This document shows positions 59,847 through 64,000 of a stretch of 64,000 nucleotides of DNA, piece after piece (within the stretch, counting starts at the first letter, position 1; every line of letters starts with the position of its first letter). The notes beneath the pieces are model-generated. The model worked only from the letters and a program-made list of their open reading frames with translations, was not told the DNA's origin and ran no database searches. The stretch is from Halomarina oriensis (GTDB lineage: Archaea; Halobacteriota; Halobacteria; Halobacteriales; Haloarculaceae), in NCBI RefSeq assembly GCF_009791395.1, contig NZ_WSZK01000006.1, positions 1 through 64,000 on the forward strand, written 5' to 3'. The position numbers and the translations under genes were made by a program.

Positions 59847-61001
59847 ATGGACTTCGAGCTACCGGCCGAACACCGGATGATTCGTGACACCGTCCGGGAG
59901 TTCTGCGACGAGGAAATCGAGCCGATCGCGTGGGACATCGAGGAGGAACGGCGCTTCCCCGAGGAGGTCTTCGACGCGCTGGCCGACCTCGACATGATGG
60001 GCGTCCCCGTCTCAGAGGAGTACGGCGGTCTCGGCGGCGACCAGTTGATGTACGCGCTGGTCACCGAGGAACTCGGTCGCGTCTCCGGCTCTATCGGCCT
60101 CTCTTACGCCGCCCACACGAGTCTGGCGACCAAGCCCATCGAGATGTTCGGCACCGACGCCCAGAAAGAGCGGTGGCTCGAACCGCTCGCGACCGGCGAG
60201 TACGTCGGCGCGTGGGCGCTCACCGAACCCAGTTCCGGCTCCGACGCCAGCGACATGGACACGATGGCCGAACGGGTCAGCGGACCCGCAGGCGACGAGT
60301 ACGTCATCGACGGCACCAAGCAGTTCATCACGAACGCCTCCGTCGCCGGGTCCATCCTCGTGAAGGCCGTCACCGACCCCGACGCGGGCTACGACGGCAT
60401 CTCGACGTTCATCGTCGACCCCGATGAGGACGACGGGTTCGAGGTCGTCACCGAGTGGGAGAAGATGGGCCTCAACGCCTCGCCGACCTGCGAGATCAAG
60501 TTCACGAACTGCCGCATCCCCGAGGACCGCCTGCTCGGCGAGGAGGGCGAGGGCTGGAAACAGACGATGAAGACGCTCAACGGCGGGCGCATCTCCATCG
60601 CCGCGCTCTCGGTGGGGCTGGGACAGGGCGCGTTCGAGGCGGCGAAGTCGTACGCGACCGAACGCGAGCAGTTCGGCCAGGCCATCTCGAAGTTCGACGC
60701 CGTCCGGGACATGGTCGTCGAGATGGACCGGAAGATAGAGCGCTCGCGCCTGCTCACCCACAAGTCCGCGACCCAGTACGACGACGGCGAGGACGTCACC
60801 CACAGCTCCGCACTGGCGAAGTACGACGCCAGCGAGACGGCCCGAGAGGTCGCCGAGGACGCCGTGCAGGTGCTCGGCGGCTACGGCTACACGACCGACT
60901 TCGCCCCACAGCGGTTCTACCGCGACGCGAAACTGATGGAGATCGGCGAGGGGACTTCGGAGATCCAGCGGATGGTCATCGGCCGACAGCTCGGCCTGTA
61001 A
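59847..61001 (+). CDS. Acyl-CoA dehydrogenase (second paralogue)
   Basis: 384 residues. It begins MDFELPAEHRMIRDTVREF. ALTEPSSGSDASDMDTMA, KQFITNASVAGSILVKAV, LGGYGYTTDFAPQRFYRDAK and GEGTSEIQRMVIGRQLGL are all intact. It oxidises an acyl-CoA via ETF. Compared with the paralogue at 17841 it has a longer 100-130 loop (AERVSGPAGDEY). Convergent with the GNAT gene. Confidence 0.92.
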   Translation: MDFELPAEHRMIRDTVREFCDEEIEPIAWDIEEERRFPEEVFDALADLDMMGVPVSEEYGGLGGDQLMYALVTEELGRVSGSIGLSYAAHTSLATKPIEMFGTDAQKERWLEPLATGEYVGAWALTEPSSGSDASDMDTMAERVSGPAGDEYVIDGTKQFITNASVAGSILVKAVTDPDAGYDGISTFIVDPDEDDGFEVVTEWEKMGLNASPTCEIKFTNCRIPEDRLLGEEGEGWKQTMKTLNGGRISIAALSVGLGQGAFEAAKSYATEREQFGQAISKFDAVRDMVVEMDRKIERSRLLTHKSATQYDDGEDVTHSSALAKYDASETAREVAEDAVQVLGGYGYTTDFAPQRFYRDAKLMEIGEGTSEIQRMVIGRQLGL

Positions 61002-61030
61002 GCACGACCGACTCCCTTCTCGACTCGTCT

Positions 61031-61558
61031 TTATCTCTCGTACTCCTCGGCGAGCAGTCCCCAGTACTCCAGGTCGACGTACTCGCCCTGCTCGAACGCC
61101 TCCTCTCGGAGCGTCCCCTCGTGCTGGAAGCCGACCTTCTCCAGCACCCGACCCGACGCCTCGTTGAACGCGAAGGTCCGGGCCGCGACTTTGTTGAGAC
61201 GCCGCTCCCGGAAGCCGTAGCCACAGACCAGTTCGACCGCCTCCGTCGCGTAGCCGTTCCCCCAGTGGTCGGGGTGGAAGAAGTACCCCGCTTCCGCGCG
61301 GCCCCAGCCGTCGCGGAACTCGTGGAGGCCGACCGTGCCGACGCGCTCGCCGTCGGCCCGGACGAGGAACTGGGCGTCGTCGTCGGTGCTCATCGACTCG
61401 AACCACTCGCGCTCGGCGTGGGCGTTGGTCGGAGCGGAGTTACCGACGCTCCGCCGCACGTCGGGGTGGTTCGTCGTCTCTCGGAGGAAGTCGAGATCGT
61501 CCTCCTCGACGGTTCGGAGTTCGACGCTATCGCCGACGAGGAAGGTCGCGCCTGCCAT
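61031..61558 (-). CDS. GNAT acetyltransferase (RimJ/RimL-like)
   Basis: 175 residues. LRTVEEDDLDFLRETTNHPD, GTVGLHEFRDGWGRAEAGYF, HWGNGYATEAVELVCGYGF and AFNEASGRVLEKVGFQHEG are RimJ/L hallmarks. It acetylates an N-terminus or small amine. The start at 61558 (MAGATFLVGDSVEL) fits the family. Convergent with the acyl-CoA dehydrogenase gene. Confidence 0.85.
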   Translation of the reverse strand: MAGATFLVGDSVELRTVEEDDLDFLRETTNHPDVRRSVGNSAPTNAHAEREWFESMSTDDDAQFLVRADGERVGTVGLHEFRDGWGRAEAGYFFHPDHWGNGYATEAVELVCGYGFRERRLNKVAARTFAFNEASGRVLEKVGFQHEGTLREEAFEQGEYVDLEYWGLLAEEYER

Positions 61559-61691
61559 GGGCGAGACGAGGGATGCCGGGGAGGTAGTTCCCTCTATCCG
61601 ACAGGTGGGGCTGTCGGGTCCGGCTGCCGACCGATTCGGCTCGACTCGTTCGTCAGACAGATTGATGAACCCACGGCGACCATGCGTACGC

Positions 61692-62498
61692 ATGTCAGGC
61701 CCTCCAGCCGACGACGTACCAGCCGACGGTACGGTTCCGCAGGCGATTCGTGAGTACGCGGCCGAACACGGGTCGCCGTTCACCTACGGCGACGTACGGG
61801 ACGGCGTCGACGCCGAGACGTGGGGACGACTGCTCGCCGACGGTGTGCTCGTCCCCGACGGCGACGGGTTCGCGCTCGCGGGGGACGACGGTGTCGAGTC
61901 GTGGTCACGGGCGGACAAGGCGGCGGGCGTCGCCGCGCTCTGTCTCCTGGCGGGCTACCAGGTCGGCCCGGTGGGGTCGTTCGTGGGGTCGACGGTGGAC
62001 CTCGCGCTCGGCCCGGTGCAGGCCGCACTCCCGTTCTCCGTCGTCGTCCTCGGACTCGCGGCGCTGACCGCGACGGTGTCGCTCGTCGTGCGTCGTCGCC
62101 TCGTCGGTGACGTCTCACCGCCCGACGGCGACCGGATGCAGGACCTCGCCGAACGTCTCGACACGGCCCGCGAACGCGGTGACGACGCCGTCGTCGAGCG
62201 ACTCGAAGCACGGCGGCGGGCGCTCGTCCGCGAGCAGCTATCGGCGTTGAAGACGCAGTGCCGCCCGCTCGTCTGGACGATGCTGGTGACGATTCCGGTG
62301 TTCCTCTGGCTCTCGTGGCTGGTCGCCGCCCCCGCCGCGGCCGTCACCCCCGTCGCACCGGTCTACCCCGTCGTCGGCCGAATCGTCTGGACCGCACGCC
62401 TCGTCGGGCCGGTCCAGGCGTGGATGGCGTGGTACTTCGTCTGCTCGCTGCTCGCCGGGACGACGCTCCGTCGGACCGTCGACCGGGTGACGGCGTAA
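61692..62498 (+). CDS. EMC3/YidC-like DUF106 membrane protein
   Basis: 268 residues. A small N-terminal wHTH-like part (about 14-65) precedes a DUF106 pattern: helix LGPVQAALPFSVVVLGLAAL, charged coil DRMQDLAERLDTARERGDDA, LKTQCRPLVWTMLVTIPVFLWL and a third helix LVGPVQAWMAWYFVCSLLAG. DUF106 proteins are the archaeal YidC/EMC3 insertase relatives. The extra N-terminal domain is notable. Divergent from the GNAT gene. Confidence 0.72.
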   Translation: MSGPPADDVPADGTVPQAIREYAAEHGSPFTYGDVRDGVDAETWGRLLADGVLVPDGDGFALAGDDGVESWSRADKAAGVAALCLLAGYQVGPVGSFVGSTVDLALGPVQAALPFSVVVLGLAALTATVSLVVRRRLVGDVSPPDGDRMQDLAERLDTARERGDDAVVERLEARRRALVREQLSALKTQCRPLVWTMLVTIPVFLWLSWLVAAPAAAVTPVAPVYPVVGRIVWTARLVGPVQAWMAWYFVCSLLAGTTLRRTVDRVTA

Positions 62499-62569
62499 CC
62501 GGTTCCCGCCGCCGTCGACTCGTCTACGCGAACGACAACACCGAAGTCGGTGCCCGCCCCGGACCACCC

Positions 62570-63253
62570 ATGGGCGACCCCCTCGATTCACGCGAGGCAC
62601 AGGCCGAGGCCGTCGTCGAGCGTCTCCAGACGGAGTATCCGGACTCGACCATCTCGCTGCGCTACTCGAACCGCCTCGAACTCCTGATCGCAGTCGTGCT
62701 CTCCGCGCAGTGTACCGACGAGCGAGTGAACCAGGTCACGGCGGACCTGTTCGAGACCTACCAGACACCAGAAGACTACGCGAACGCGACGCAGGAGGAA
62801 CTCGCCGACGCCATCTACGGCATCACCTTCCACAACAACAAGGGCGGCTACCTCCAGGGCATCGGCGAGCGAATCGTCGCGGACCACGACGGCGAGGTTC
62901 CGGACACGATGAGCGCGCTGACCGACCTCCCGGGTGTCGGTCGGAAGACGGCGAACGTCGTGCTCCAGCACGGTCACGACGTCGTCGAGGGTATCGTCGT
63001 CGACACGCACGTCCAGCGTCTCTCACGGCGACTCGGACTGACCGAGGAGGAACGGCCCGAAGCCATCGAGCAGGACCTGCTCCCGGTGGTGCCGGAGGCC
63101 CACTGGCAGGAGTTCACCCACCTGCTCATCGACCACGGACGAGCGGTCTGTGACGCGCGAAATCCGGAGTGTTCGGCGTGTGTCCTCGAAGACGTCTGTC
63201 CGTCCTCGAAACTCGACGCCGAGGTGGACCTCGCCAGCGGCGAGGAGTGGTGA
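62570..63253 (+). CDS. nth: Endonuclease III (DNA glycosylase/AP lyase)
   Basis: 227 residues. The helix-hairpin-helix is LPGVGRKTANVVL (catalytic lysine in GVGRKTAN), the catalytic Asp is in VVDTHVQRLSRRL and the 4Fe-4S ligands are C-x6-C-x2-C-x5-C in CDARNPECSACVLEDVC. It removes oxidised pyrimidines and cleaves the abasic site. The start at 62570 follows a clear ATG; upstream frame is unrelated. Confidence 0.93.
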   Translation: MGDPLDSREAQAEAVVERLQTEYPDSTISLRYSNRLELLIAVVLSAQCTDERVNQVTADLFETYQTPEDYANATQEELADAIYGITFHNNKGGYLQGIGERIVADHDGEVPDTMSALTDLPGVGRKTANVVLQHGHDVVEGIVVDTHVQRLSRRLGLTEEERPEAIEQDLLPVVPEAHWQEFTHLLIDHGRAVCDARNPECSACVLEDVCPSSKLDAEVDLASGEEW

Positions 63254-63292
63254 GCCACCGTCGTCGGTCACGCGGTGGTCACCGCCGCCCGG

Positions 63293-63790
63293 TCACCCGA
63301 GGATGGAGTACCGGAGGAGATACCGGACGATACCGATGACGTACGCCAGAATCCAGAAGAACGTGTAGCCGAAGACGCCGATACGGAGGCGACGTCGCCA
63401 GAACCGCATGTTCTCGTCGCCGATCTCGTCGAGCAGGACGTCCTCGTCGTAGTCGTGGTAGAGGTCGTGTTCCCACTTCGCCCGGAAGATGCGGACGATG
63501 CCCGTCGCGCCGAACGCGAGCATCGCGTACGCCTGGAACCCGAAGAAGGCGTGGACGGCGGCCAGGCCGTCGCCGAACTGCTCGAACAGGCGGGGGAGCA
63601 TCCAGAACACCAGCGGTATCGTCGTCAGCGCGAGTCCGGGGAGGATAAACGAGAGGTGGTAGGTGAGGACGTTCCACGTCACGTCCTCGGCGTCGATCAT
63701 GATCCACGCGCCGTAGAGCAGGAGGGGGAGGGTGAGCGAGACGGAGAACGCGACGACGGTCGCAGTCTGGGTCTCGCTGAGACCGAACAT
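63293..63790 (-). CDS. Four-helix membrane protein (DUF7321-like)
   Basis: 165 residues. TATVVAFSVSLTLPLLLYGAW, LTYHLSFILPGLALTTIPLVF, LAAVHAFFGFQAYAMLAFGA and FGYTFFWILAYVIGIVRYLL give four helices, with conserved His in helices 2 and 3. It is close to the haloarchaeal DUF7321 proteins. Function unknown. Convergent with nth. The start at 63790 is set by MFGLSE. Confidence 0.75.
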   Translation of the reverse strand: MFGLSETQTATVVAFSVSLTLPLLLYGAWIMIDAEDVTWNVLTYHLSFILPGLALTTIPLVFWMLPRLFEQFGDGLAAVHAFFGFQAYAMLAFGATGIVRIFRAKWEHDLYHDYDEDVLLDEIGDENMRFWRRRLRIGVFGYTFFWILAYVIGIVRYLLRYSILG

Positions 63791-63873
63791 GGACGCGTTT
63801 CGACCGGCGACGGTTTCAGCGTGCCGGATTCGCCGGCCGTGCACGGCGTCCGTCTCGGCTGGCGTCGGGCACG

Positions 63874-63914
63874 GGCGCCCGCGAGGGCCGTCACCGCGGC
63901 CCCTCGCGGGCGCC
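63874..63914. promoter_or_regulatory. 16-bp near-perfect GC-rich hairpin in a divergent intergenic region
   Basis: Arms 63874-63889 and 63898-63914 are reverse complements with one extra base and an 8-nt loop (GTCACCGC). It lies 74 nt before the ATG at 63988, between divergent genes. It could act in either transcript or as an operator. No T-run follows. Confidence 0.5.
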
Positions 63915-63987
63915 GCCCCGGTGAGCGTCGAAACCGGCTGCGGGCGGCGTCGCAACGTCTTTAGGCCGTCCGGCCGTAGTTCGGAGT

Positions 63988-64000
63988 ATGGCTGATGGGC
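63988..64000 (+). CDS. Start of a gene running off the window
   Basis: ATG at 63988 begins MADG and runs off the end. Only four codons are visible, so nothing about identity can be said. Confidence 0.35.

Overview
This is a high-G+C window from the main chromosome of a halophilic archaeon (class Halobacteria). The proteins are strongly acidic with few lysines. Exported proteins carry twin-arginine or lipobox signals. Several transcripts look leaderless, with TATA boxes 23-31 nt before the start codon. Many small proteins belong to haloarchaea-specific families (DUF7344, DUF5800, DUF7546-like, DUF7537-like). I see no rRNA, tRNA, CRISPR array, transposase or prophage. I do not assign a genus.

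Layout. 0-10 kb: a cysteine synthase 3' end, an iron-siderophore binding lipoprotein under two DtxR-type palindromes, a transsulfuration enzyme, phosphomevalonate decarboxylase, glutamate dehydrogenase, a CitE/HpcH lyase, a TraB-like protein and a MaoC hydratase. 10-22.4 kb: DoxX, an acyl-CoA carboxylase carboxyltransferase, the gluconeogenic fbp-fba operon, a HAD phosphatase, 3-hydroxyacyl-CoA dehydrogenase, an acyl-CoA dehydrogenase, and a thiolase coupled to a DUF35 protein. Two genes here are frameshifted (DUF2267 and a VOC protein broken in an 8-G tract). 22.4-30.7 kb: a mosaic in which small lipoprotein and unknown genes lie between five copies of a ~115-bp hairpin-forming repeat, interrupted by core genes (alpha/beta hydrolase, meaB-mcmB, DUF420, HtrA-like protease). 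30.7-40.5 kb: an ABC exporter, a methyltransferase, then a terminal-oxidase block (DUF7546-like, heme synthase fusion, coxB, coxC and associated membrane genes) with no coxA. 40.6-53.4 kb: mixed housekeeping (bactofilin-like protein, halolysin-like protease, YchF, UbiA, aminotransferase, aldehyde dehydrogenase, DUF4112, kinase-like protein). 53.5-58.8 kb: a polysaccharide-type island (alginate-lyase-like lipoprotein, epimerase-like and Gfo/Idh/MocA oxidoreductases, and an asparagine-synthase homologue lacking the glutaminase cysteine). 58.9-64 kb: a lipoprotein, a second acyl-CoA dehydrogenase, GNAT, an EMC3/YidC-like protein, endonuclease III and a membrane protein.

Metabolic theme. Two acyl-CoA dehydrogenases, hydroxyacyl-CoA dehydrogenase, thiolase, carboxyltransferase, the methylmalonyl-CoA mutase B12 subunit with its MeaB chaperone, CitE and glutamate dehydrogenase indicate acyl-CoA and propionyl-CoA catabolism feeding the central cycle. 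fbp-fba then carries carbon to sugars.

Most unusual features: (1) the ~115-bp inverted-arm repeat family bounding accessory genes; (2) the Cys-less asparagine-synthase homologue in a polysaccharide-type cluster; (3) inverted repeats placed over the fba TATA box and just downstream of the HAD-gene TATA box; (4) an oxidase locus with subunits II and III but an 840-bp non-coding gap instead of subunit I.
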